The position numbers and the translations under genes are program-made. Below the pieces are notes generated by a model. It was not told where the DNA came from and ran no database searches. It was given only the letters and a program-made list of their open reading frames with translations. A stretch of 64,000 nucleotides of DNA, taken from Pegoplata infirma (lineage: Eukaryota; Arthropoda; Insecta; Diptera; Anthomyiidae). Below are positions 54,771 to 64,000 of this stretch, in pieces (within the stretch, counting starts at the first letter, position 1; each line of letters opens with the position of its first letter). Location of the stretch: contig OY992540.1 of assembly GCA_963921195.1 (NCBI GenBank), positions 191,441,576 to 191,505,575 on the forward strand, given 5' to 3'.

Positions 54771-55849
54771 CACTCAAAAAAAAAGTGAACTAAAATCTGG
54801 GAAAATTAACTAAATTTTGAGAAAAAGAGGGAATGATTTGGCTCCAAAGATTTTTTTCTTAGTTTTAGTTCATAATTTTCCCAAAAATTTAATTTTTTTT
54901 TTATTTAATTTTAAGCCAATTTTAACTAGAAAATGGGAAAAATTATACTTCACATTTTAGAAATAGATTGGGTCTAGACCCTGGACCCACGGGTTCGGAC
55001 CCCATTTAACTCGAGACCCCGTTGGGTCCTTTAAGGGTCCCCATAGATTTTGAACCAAAATTTGTGTCCGTTTCGCTCTAACTTGCTTAGTTTTTGAGAT
55101 ACGGTAATAAGGGGCCTGATAGGGTCTTGAGAATCTTAAAAACCGGATAACTCAAAAACTATTGATCGGAGGGCTTTCGAGTATTTTGCGGAAGTGTTCT
55201 ATGAGTCAAGGGCTACAAAAATGCCGTTGGACCTTTTCTTGTGTTGGCAGTATTTACCGAGATATGTGCATATATAAAATCTCGGGAATTTCAAATTTTA
55301 GATCTAAAATTAGGGTCTTGAGACCCCGACAGATATGCAGAGCTAGGCTATTCCATACTTTTCTTTGTAGTCTTTCTTTTGAAAATTTCATCCGTTTCGC
55401 TCTATCTCGCTTAGTTTTCGAGATATCGCCATTTTGAATTTTTAACTAAATTCTAAGAAGTTATTTACTAAATTCTCAGAAGTCATTAACTAAATTCTAA
55501 GAAGTACACTTCCTCAATTCAAAGAAGAGAAATACGATGATGTTTTTTTTAGTAAATTTTAACTAAACTTGAACTAAATTGTTTTTTAAGAAATATGTCT
55601 TAAAAACAAAGATACGATTCTTAGATTTGTGGAAAATTTCTTTGGCAGTAAGAATTTTTTTCCTAATATTAAAAAAATCCATTTAAAGAAAACTATGAAC
55701 TAATTATAAGTAAATGAACTAAAATTTTTTCCTCATAGTTAAGAAAATTTCTCATTTTTTAGTTAAATTTTACTAAATTTTAGGAAATTTCATGATAAAT
55801 TTTTAAAGACATTTTTTCCTTAATTTTAGTTATGTCTTTTTTTTCAGTG
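54771..55849 (+). mobile_element. 1.08 kb Tc1/mariner-like MITE, copy 3
   Basis: Same orientation as copy 2, only 43 bases after it, and highly similar along the whole length. Ends CACTCAAAAAAAAAAGTG and TTTTTTTTCAGTG. The flanks here read TC on both sides rather than TA. Confidence 0.85.
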
Positions 55850-55988
55850 TCTTGTGATTTTAAGTGAAAAAAAAAATATTGTGTAAGTGAGTATTTTCTT
55901 TCGTTCCAAACAATATAAAAATTGAAATTTGGCTAAACTTAAAATTTTGCTTAATTTTTCTTAGACTTAAAAAATTTAGATTTTTTTT

Positions 55989-57245
55989 ATACCCTACACT
56001 CCAGTGATAGAGGGTATATATAAGTTTGTCATTCCGTTTGTAACACCTCGAAATATTGTAGCACCTCTAGGAACCCATAAAGTTATATGAGGCATTCCAC
56101 ACCAAATGTCCAGCGAAAAAAAAACATGTATACTGTATACTTCTGAATAGGTTGTAAGGATAGCCCTATATGGAACTTATAAAATTGCGTTTTTGGTTTT
56201 TCAATTTTTGCAAAACTGGGCTTAGGAGGCGTGGTCAAATATTGGAAAAATGGTAAAATTTGTGGCGAGTTGCCTTGATTAAATATTTATCACATTAAAA
56301 CGGAATGCACCACAATCTCAAAAATGTACATTCTTATATAGTTTTGTATGGTATATCGATTAAATTTTTTTTTTTTGGAAAATTTTCAGTGCCCGTTCTG
56401 AAATTTTCCATTTTTTAAAAAAGTCAATTTATCAAAAATCCGGCCACTTTTTTTTAAAAATTTTTTTTTTTATGTTTAGATGTTTGTCCATCAACACAAA
56501 GAAATTAAGATACACGTTCTTCCTTTTTTTTCGAGAAAATCGCATTTGAATTTTAAATTTCATAACAATTTTGTAATTTGCATGTATTTTCTTGTTTCAA
56601 CAGAGCGTATGAGTAATATTTATTTAATTAATAATACTCATTCGCAACGTTAAAACAAAGAAATACAAGCAAATTTCAAAATTGTTATGAAATTTAAATT
56701 TCAAATGCGATTTTCTCGAAAAAAAAAACAAAGAACGTGTTTCTGAATTTTTTAGTGTGGATGGACAAACATCTAAACTTTAAAAAAAAAAAATTAAAAA
56801 AGAAAAAAAAGTGGCATGTTTTTTAATAAATTTACTTTTTCAAAAAATTAAAAATTTCAGAACGGGTTCTGAAAATTTTCCAAAAAAAAAATTTTGATCG
56901 ATAGCCCATACATAAACTATATAAGAATGTAAATTTTTGAGATTATGGTGCATTCCGTTTTAATGTGATAAATATTTAATCAAGGCAACTCGCCACAAAT
57001 TTTACCATTTTTCCAATATTTGACCACGCCTCCTAAGCCCAGTTTTTCAAAAATTGAAAAACCAAAAACGCAATTTTCTAAGTTCCATATAGGGCTATCC
57101 AAACAACCAATTCAGAAATTTACGGGACATATGTTTTTCTGTAGCGGGACATTTGGTGTGGAATGCCTCATATATTCATGATCCTCGATCGATTTTAAGA
57201 CGATATAGCGATGTCCGCTCGTCTGTCTGTTTTAAACACGCACTC
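55989..57245 (+). mobile_element. mini-me-like element, copy f, split by a foldback
   Basis: It starts TATACCCTACACTCCAGTGA, has GTCATTCCGTTTGTAACACC and ACCCATAAAGT, and is interrupted at 56088. It resumes at 57171 with TATTCATGATCCTCGATCG and GATGTCCGCTCGTCTGTCTG. The 3' end is missing. Confidence 0.7.
56088..57170. mobile_element. 1083-bp foldback element with arms of about 540 bases
   Basis: The ends TGAGGCATTCCACACCAAAT and ATTTGGTGTGGAATGCCTCA are perfect inverse copies. Pairing continues almost to the centre (CTTAGGAGGCGTGGTCAAAT with ATTTGACCACGCCTCCTAAG; GTTTAGATGTTTGTCCATC with its inverse). The axis is near 56627 (ATGAGTAATATT and AATACTCAT). TATA flanks suggest a TA-type target. 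No frame. A solo end of the same family lies near 60298-60330. Confidence 0.88.
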
Positions 57246-60200
57246 AAAAAATTATGTCATTAACTGTTTGTAGTTTATTTAAAAAGTTTTAAGGTTTGTC
57301 GTTTTTAAAAGGAAAAAATTGTTCAATGTTCAGTTTTTTTAAATGACTATTTCTGTTCTTTGTTTCAAAAATAACAACATAAAAAATAAAGACTTTCATT
57401 AGCATTCAATTTTTAAAATAATTTATTTTTGTTCTGTAAGTAAAAATAAGTGATGCTTCTTTAATTTTTAATGATTTGTGAACGTTATTTTTTTTTTAAA
57501 TTGTTGGCCTTTTTTAAAGAGAAGTCATTAGTTTTTACCTACTTATGTTGGTTATTTTTTTGTAGACAAAAAAATTCAAAAAATTATTTATAGAAATATA
57601 AAAACATGTTTGTATCAATTGACTTTGGCAAGATAGGTAGAGTGTCTGTCTGGCCAGAATGTAGTTGATTGCTGGATCGATTCCCCAAAAATTCAGTTAT
57701 AAAATATACAATTCAACAATATATAAACACAATTACTACACAACTCATAAGGTACATTGCAATTTAGTAATATTTCTGGGAATTAGAAATATGAAACAAA
57801 AATTCAAACCTAACGGACATTTTTCAAGACTTTAAAAGTCCTACTAAGGGTTAACAATGGGAAAAATACAACTCTGTTAAAAGTTAAGATTGATTAAGTT
57901 TCTGCCAAATGAATACAACACGAATGATGGTGAATACGGGTTATTCAACACAAAGAGAAGTAATTCCGATATTTAATTTGTTCAAAAGTTTCATTTAAAT
58001 GGCTAATTTTAATCTGACACACATTAAGTGTGTGGCAATCGAAGGAGTGCTGATGATGGAAGGGTGGCATCTACCGAAAGCTGTCGACATCTCCACTTAG
58101 CCTGTGTTGTCACTTCATTTTTTTCAGATTTTCTCATTGTACAACAATTATTATTTCTCAGAAATAATTAATATGGACTCAAAGCCAACTAAATAAAAAT
58201 TCAGTTACATTTTTAAAAATAAAATTTAATAGAAAAATTGTTAAAATATCCAACGAAATCATTAATTTTTAAAGTTTTCGTAGGTATTTTTTTTTTTGAA
58301 TTTGTTGGTAAAAATAACGTAACAATCATTAACTTTTAATGTTTTGATGAAAATGAAAGTGACGTTACTTTTTAATGTTCAATGTTATTTATTTTAGAAA
58401 ATTTTATTAACAGTAAAAAATAAATGTTGATGTTTGTTAAAACAAATGAATAATTACTCCGCATAGGTTTTAGGCTTAGGAGAATTAAAATTTGTCCGGA
58501 CGTTTTAAATCGGAAGAAAACTGTTTTTGAAATACAAAAAAATTTACCGGTCTACTAACGTACTTGGGGATTAAACTTAAAAAACTATGAATGGCTACAG
58601 CCAAATGGGTCAAACATTTAAAATATTTCAGAGTTTGCTTGATTATTTTTTAAAAATTTTCTGAATTTTCAACATTTTTAAAATTTTTCTGAATTTTTCT
58701 GATTTTTTGTAAATTTTTCTAAATTTTTCTTATTTGCATCAAAAACAACTGAAATGTTTTTTTTTAAATATTTCAGAGTTTGCATGATTATTTTTAAAAA
58801 TTTTATGAATTTTTAACATTTTTCAAAATTTTCCTGAATTTTTCTAATTTTTTACAAATTTTTCTAGAATTTTTCTTATTTTCATCAAAATTTTTTTTTT
58901 TAATGTTTGCAAACATTAGCAAAAAATCCAGAATCTTTAGAAATTTCAAACGGATACTGAAAAAACATTTTTTTAAATAAAAAACAACTTTGTAAAAAAT
59001 TGTTGTTCAATTTAACAACCCAGAAATTGTTTTAAAATTTTATTTTTCTAAAATTTTATTGTAAAATTGAAAATTTGACTGGCCGGTGATTGATTAAAAA
59101 TTGTTAGTTGACTTAAAACTGTTTTAACACCATTTTTTTTATCAGATTAAAGACCCAATTAAAATTCTGTAATCGACTCAAAGCGAAATTATTTTTATTG
59201 TAAAGTTAAAAAAAAAATTGTTGGAATTTTAAATAAAACTATATGATTTACAAAATCTAATTATCAATTTTTTAAAAAGATCCATGATTTTGATAACATA
59301 TTTTTGATTTTGAACACAAAAAAATAAATTACCAAAAACATGTAACAATAGAGTGTATCGATAAACGTTTTTGTTTAATAAGAATAAGTTTTCAGGCTCG
59401 AAAATTGTAAAATATTTCGATAAAAATGTCAAAGATCTCTTTTTTATTCCATTTATCTGTTTTTTCGTTTGCTTTCAGGGAAATATTCGCTAAACATAGG
59501 CTAACATACTACGCTAACATAATAATAATATCAAGAGAAATATACCGAACGTATGATTAATAAATACATTTTAATTATCAATAAGTATACGTACAGATGA
59601 GGATATTGCCATACCAAAAGTTAAAAAGTAATCTTGAACGCGATTTCTTAAAAATATTTTTTTTTTTAAGAAAATCTAAAATTTTTTGTTTCTACTCAAA
59701 CATTTTTTTTTTGAAAAACTTTCGAGTTTTGTAACGCAAAACTTTCTTAAATATGTGCGTTGAAGAACAGAAAAATGTTGAATAAATTTCATTCATTTCG
59801 GTCATAATTGATTTGGAACTGTATGGAAAATTATATTCATAATAGGTCTGTTCGATTGCCTTACTACACTAAACTGTTACTGTTTTTACTATAGCTGGAA
59901 ATTTTCAATCCAAATGTAGTAAAAATGGTTCAAGATTTTGTAAATCGAACAGACATAAGTAATAAGATCAATGGAAGGTTAAAGTGAACAATTTTATTAT
60001 TTTAAAGAAGACAAACAGAAATTAAACACTTTGCAATTAACTTTTTTAAAGACTCATGCCTACTCCTTTTCAAGATCCTTGTAACAATTATTTCAATCCT
60101 GTGTAATACAAATAGATTTTTGAAAAAATTTTCATCCATCACCCTTTTTATTTATGCTGCCCACAACGAAACAAAAAAAAAACATTAAAAAAAAAAAACA

Positions 60201-60998
60201 AAAATAATAAACAGATCAGATAATACAAATATACATACATGTATGTATGAAAATACAACGTAATAAATACATATTTAAAATAATTACCTACATACATTTG
60301 AGGCATTCCACGCCAAATGTTTAGCAACAAAAAACTATTAATACAACAATACAATTTATCAGCCTTACCATAGAAAAATAAAATATATTTAAAACCAGCT
60401 TTTAATTTTTTTCCATACAAATTGTTTATGTTTTTAAAATCGACTTTTAAAAAATGTATTGAAAATTTGAAATTTAAAATAAAACTTTTGTTAAAATAGA
60501 CTTTTTATTTTCTTGTGGTAAGGGCCTATGTTTTTCAAAAAGATTTTCGTAATTTTCAGAAGAAGTTCTAAGTTTTTCAAATTAAAGCTTAAACTTTGTT
60601 TATCAAACATGTCACAGATAATTACTTGAAAACTGTATAAGTGGCGTATACTTATTTTTAAATTGCCTTTAAATATCAATCATACGCAACCGTGCACAGT
60701 GTTTTTTTTTTAATAATTTGCCTATTTAGTTAGTAGGTACTGGACCGATAGCAGCATGTGGACGCTGGATCCCACATGTTTAATAAGAGCACCACCAGTG
60801 GCCCTTAAATTAGCACATATTTAGTATACAAAAACTTTAAACGCTTTTAAAATCTAGCACTGAACTAAAAAAAGCCTTGAGGGGTTTTTTTATGTAAAAT
60901 GGCAACTTTCATTTGGTTTTGGTTTCATCCCATTCCGATTCGGAAAGTTCGATTTTCTATCACTGTGTAATAAATACAATTATAAAAAAGACTATATA
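57246..60998. other. AT-rich region with scattered repeat fragments
   Basis: No gene recognised. It shares fragments with 1.6-2.2 kb: TTTTAGGCTTAGGAGAA near 58470 (compare 1709), TTACTTGAAAACTGTATAAG near 60623 (compare 2112), and CCTTGAGGG with TTTGGTTTCATCCCATTCCG near 60880-60950 (inverse of 2015-2075). GAGGCATTCCACGCCAAATG near 60300 is a solo end of the 56.1 kb foldback family. Confidence 0.5.
57620..57690 (+). repeat. tRNA-like sequence (SINE-head-like)
   Basis: An A-box-like TGGCAAGATAGGTAG at 57626-57640 and a good B box GGATCGATTCC at 57673-57683 lie at a tRNA-like spacing, with TCTGTCTGGCCAGAAT between. No convincing acceptor stem, so a tRNA-derived repeat rather than a functional gene. 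Confidence 0.45.
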
Positions 60999-63900
60999 CA
61001 CTGAAAAAAAAGACATAACTAAATTTAAGGAAAAAATGTCTTTGAAAATTTATCATGAATTTTTCTAAAATTTAGTTAAATCTATATAAATAAAAATCAA
61101 TTGTCGTTCGTTGGTAACAGCATCAGTTGAGAACGGCTGGACCGATTTGCACAATTCTTTTTTTTAAATGTTCGTCATAGTCCAACTTAGGTTTTTACGT
61201 AAAGAAAAATTGACCACGCCCACTTTTACGCCCACTTTTTTCAATTTATCTAAAATCGGAAAACGGCTGCACCGATTTGGGTATTTTTGTATTAAAATGT
61301 TCGTAGCAATCCAATATAAGTTTTTAGTGAAAGAAAAATCAACCACGCCCACTTTTACGCCCACTTTTTCAATTTATCTAAAATCTGAAAACAGCTGGAC
61401 CGATTTGTCTAAATTTTTTTAAATGAATTTTTAATCATATTCAAACTTTGGTTTTTACGTAAAAAAGAACTTGACCACTTTGGCTAATTTTTGTTAAAAT
61501 TTTCATCATAATTCAACTAGAGTTTTAACGGATAGTAAAATTTTCCACGCCCACTTTTTTTATGTATCGAAAAAACTATAACGGTTATAGTCCGCAAAAG
61601 ATTCTTAAGGAAAGAAAAATTGTTCACGCCTACTTTTACGCTCACTTTTCCCAATATATAGATTTTAAATCATGGAATGGCTGAATCAATTTGTCTATTT
61701 TTGTTTTTAATGTGCGTCATATTCCAACTAAGGTTTTTTGGAAATAACAATTTTCCATTCTACGCCTAATTTTGAATGGAGGGACCGAGTTGGTTTAATT
61801 CAAATAAGGTTTTTACTTTAAGGAATGATGTTTTCGATGTATATAAAAACTGCTCTATAGAAAAATAAAATATAGAATAATAAAATATAAATAAAAATCA
61901 AATGTAGTTCGTTGGTAATCGGATCACTTGAGAACTGACCGATTTGGATAATATTTTTTTTTTTTTTAAATGTTCATCTTATTTTTTTAATGTTCGTCTT
62001 AGATTTTTTTGGAAAACAAATTAATCACTCCCACTTTTACATCTCCTTTTTTCGATATATCTAAAATCGGGTCGCCATAGTCCAACTTAGGTTTAAACGG
62101 AAATAAAAATTGTTCACGCCCATTTTTATTTCGATACATCTAAAACGGAAGAACGACAGGGCCGATTTGGCTATTTGTTGATATTCGTGATAGCACAACA
62201 AAGGTTTTTACGGAAAGAAAAATTGTCCGCTCCCACTTTTTTCAATAAATCTAAGATCGGAGAGCGAATGATCTCATTTGATAATTTTTTTCTTTAATGA
62301 TCATTATAGCCCAAGTAAGGATTTTACGGAAATAATTATTGTACTACCCCACTTCAAAGCCCACATTTTTCAATAACCTTAAAATTTACAACACTTGAGA
62401 ACGCCTGGACCGATTTGGCTATTTTTTTGTTTTAAATGTTCGTTATAGTCCATATAATTGGTCGGAAAGAAAAATTCTCCTCGCTAACTTATTTTTGATA
62501 TATCTAAAATTAATTTTTACTCCAACTCGATCTATTAAAAAAAATATTTCTTAATAGATTCCGCATAAACTTTGTACAAATCAAGTCTAACTTACCACAT
62601 AAATTTTAACGCCAACTTTTGTCTAAATAAGTCGACTACTAATGACCGGACCGATTTTTTTATGTTAATAATAGTTCTAATTAGGTTTTTAAGGAAATAT
62701 AAATGAGAAAAGTGTCCCGAAAAAATGGAAAATTCGGGAAAACTGTAAAGGGTTGTTTGAACTCAAGGCGATAGCTCACAGTAAGAACGAAGGATATGCG
62801 TAATTGATTGTTGTGTTGTTCATAATGATACTAAAGAAGTTTTAAATTTGTACAGGTCGCGAAGTCAAAGACATGGTTATTTTTTTTGTTCTTAAAATAT
62901 AATTTGAAGATGATTATCTGCCTAATCGGGTCCTTAAAAACTACTCCCACAAATCTTTGTAAGCCAAGAAATTCATTACATTTTTTGCAGGGCTATATAT
63001 TGGAAGCGAGATGAAATATAACACTTATCTTATATTTGGGCCAGCAACGCGGACCGGGCCAGCTAGTTTAACTTAAAAATGAGAAATTTTCTTAACTATG
63101 AGGAAAAAATTTTAATTTATTTACTTATAATTAGTTCATAGTTTTCTTAAAATGGATTTTTTAAATATTAGGAAAAAAATTCTTACTGCCAAAGAAATTT
63201 TTCACAAATCTAAGAATCGTATCTTTATTTTTTAGACATATTTCTTAAAAAACAATTTAGTTCAAGTTTAGTTAAAATTTACTAAAAAAAACATCATCGT
63301 ATTTCTCTTCTTTGAATTGAGGAAGTGTACTTCTTAGAATTTAGTTAATGACTTCTGAGAATTTAGTAAATAACTTCTTAGAATTTAGTTAAAAATTCAA
63401 AATGGCGATATCTCGAAAACTAAGCGAGATAGAGCGAAACGTATGAAATTTTCAAAAGAAAGACTACAAAGAAAAATATGGAATAGCCTAGCTCTGCATA
63501 TCTGTCGGGGTCTCAAGATCCTAATTTTAGATCTAAAATTTAAAATTCCCGAGATTTTATATATACACATATCTCGGTAAATACTGCCAATCCGAGAAAA
63601 CGTCCAACGACATTTTTGTAGCTCTTGACTCGTAGATTAATGGTTTTTGAGTTATCCGGTTTTTAAGATTCTCAAGACCCTATCAGGCCCCTTATTACCG
63701 TATCTCAAAAACTAAGCAAGTTAGAGCGAAACGGACACAAGTTTTGGTTCAAAATCTATGGGGACCCTTAAAGGACCCAACGGGATCTCGAGTTAAATGG
63801 GGTCCGAACCCATGGGTCCAGGGTCTAGACCCATTCTATTTCTAAAATGTGAAGTATAATTTTTCCCATTTTCTAGTTAAAATTGGCTTAAAATTAAATA

Positions 63901-64000
63901 ATTTTGTTTTCCTTATTTTTGGGAAAATTATGAACTAAAACCAAGAAAAAAAATCTTTGGAGCCAAATCATTCCCTCTTTTTCTCAAAATTGAGTTAATT
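60999..64000 (-). mobile_element. 1.08 kb MITE, copy 4 (reverse), split by a Helitron, runs off the window
   Basis: It begins CACTGAAAAAAAAGAC after TATA, the reverse of the right end of copies 1-3, and resumes after the Helitron with TTTAACTTAAAAATGAGAAA. The rest (TTTAGATCTAAAATT, GGTCCGAACCCATGGGTCCA) follows the family order to the window end at 64000, where it is cut. Confidence 0.88.
61081..63066 (+). mobile_element. Non-autonomous Helitron, 1986 bp
   Basis: The 5' end TCTATATAAATAAAAATCAA and the following GTTCGTTGG and GAGAACGGCTGGACCGATTTG are typical insect Helitron starts. The 3' end is GGGCCAGCAACGC then GGACCGGGCCAGCTAG. It lies between A (61080) and T (63067) with no duplication, and the empty site (GTTAAA/TTTAAC) can be read in MITE copies 2 and 3. 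The interior is tandem units of about 130 bp (ACCGATTTG at 61141, 61271 and 61399; CCACGCCCACTTTTACGCCC). The 5'-end phrase is repeated near 61884. No Rep or helicase frame. Confidence 0.88.

Noticed and set aside
54063..55437. Two similar 83-91 codon frames in MITE copies 2 and 3
   Set aside because: Their likeness comes from the element being duplicated. No motif, start context or codon bias supports coding, and copy 1 has no intact counterpart.

Overview
This window is AT-rich genomic DNA from a higher fly, most likely a calyptrate such as a blowfly or house fly. That call rests on a fly nuclear-receptor gene rich in polyglutamine, on mini-me/DINE-1-type elements with (TA)n and (GTCY)n tracts, and on very large, transposon-filled introns. 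There are no bacterial features. The species is inferred, not proven.

There is one host gene, on the minus strand: Hr4 (DHR4, NR6A-type orphan nuclear receptor). I rebuilt it from splice sites: exon B 10848-13617 (N-terminus and first zinc finger), C 10626-10774 (second finger), D 9005-10468 (hinge and most of the ligand-binding domain), E 8813-8934 and F 6279-6359 (end of the ligand-binding domain, TAG stop). All phases fit and give 1526 residues. Two further open segments extend the gene. Exon A (41001-41802) would splice across a 27.4 kb intron, in frame, and add 269 residues at the N-terminus. An open frame of 598 codons (4485-6278) follows the TAG without a frame change. The stop is followed by C and it overlaps a possible splice donor, so readthrough or alternative splicing could make a protein of about 2124 residues. 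The extension repeats a short motif that is also present in the Hr4 hinge.

The rest is a graveyard of mobile DNA with several datable nests. At 0-3.4 kb there are inverted 21-bp arrays and a TIR element carrying tRNA-like sequence, a PIF/Harbinger MITE and a hAT MITE. The Hr4 introns hold hAT-type and foldback elements. At 17.8-20.5 kb lies a dense AACTGTTATAC repeat field. At 23.8-29.5 kb a hAT element with a perfect 8-bp target duplication is split by an apparently intact non-LTR retrotransposon (ORF1, ORF2 with endonuclease, reverse transcriptase and RNase H) ending in (CCTAA)5; a 5'-truncated sister lies at 48.05 kb. At 30.4-36.1 kb are mini-me-like elements, one inserted in a 1.08 kb Tc1/mariner-like MITE. 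At 36.2-39.0 kb are two 35-bp satellite arrays.

At 39.7-43.6 kb a palindrome, GCAACATGTTGC, is repeated on both sides of exon A. From 45 to 49.5 kb there are tandem repeats and a near-perfect hairpin. The 51.9-64 kb region holds nested MITEs, a 1.08 kb foldback, three copies of the 1.08 kb MITE, and a 1986-bp non-autonomous Helitron whose empty site is preserved in the other MITE copies.

The most unusual host feature is the long frame beyond the Hr4 stop. The most clear-cut mobile-DNA results are the nested insertions whose empty sites or target duplications can be read directly. All homology calls are from memory of the families; no search was run.
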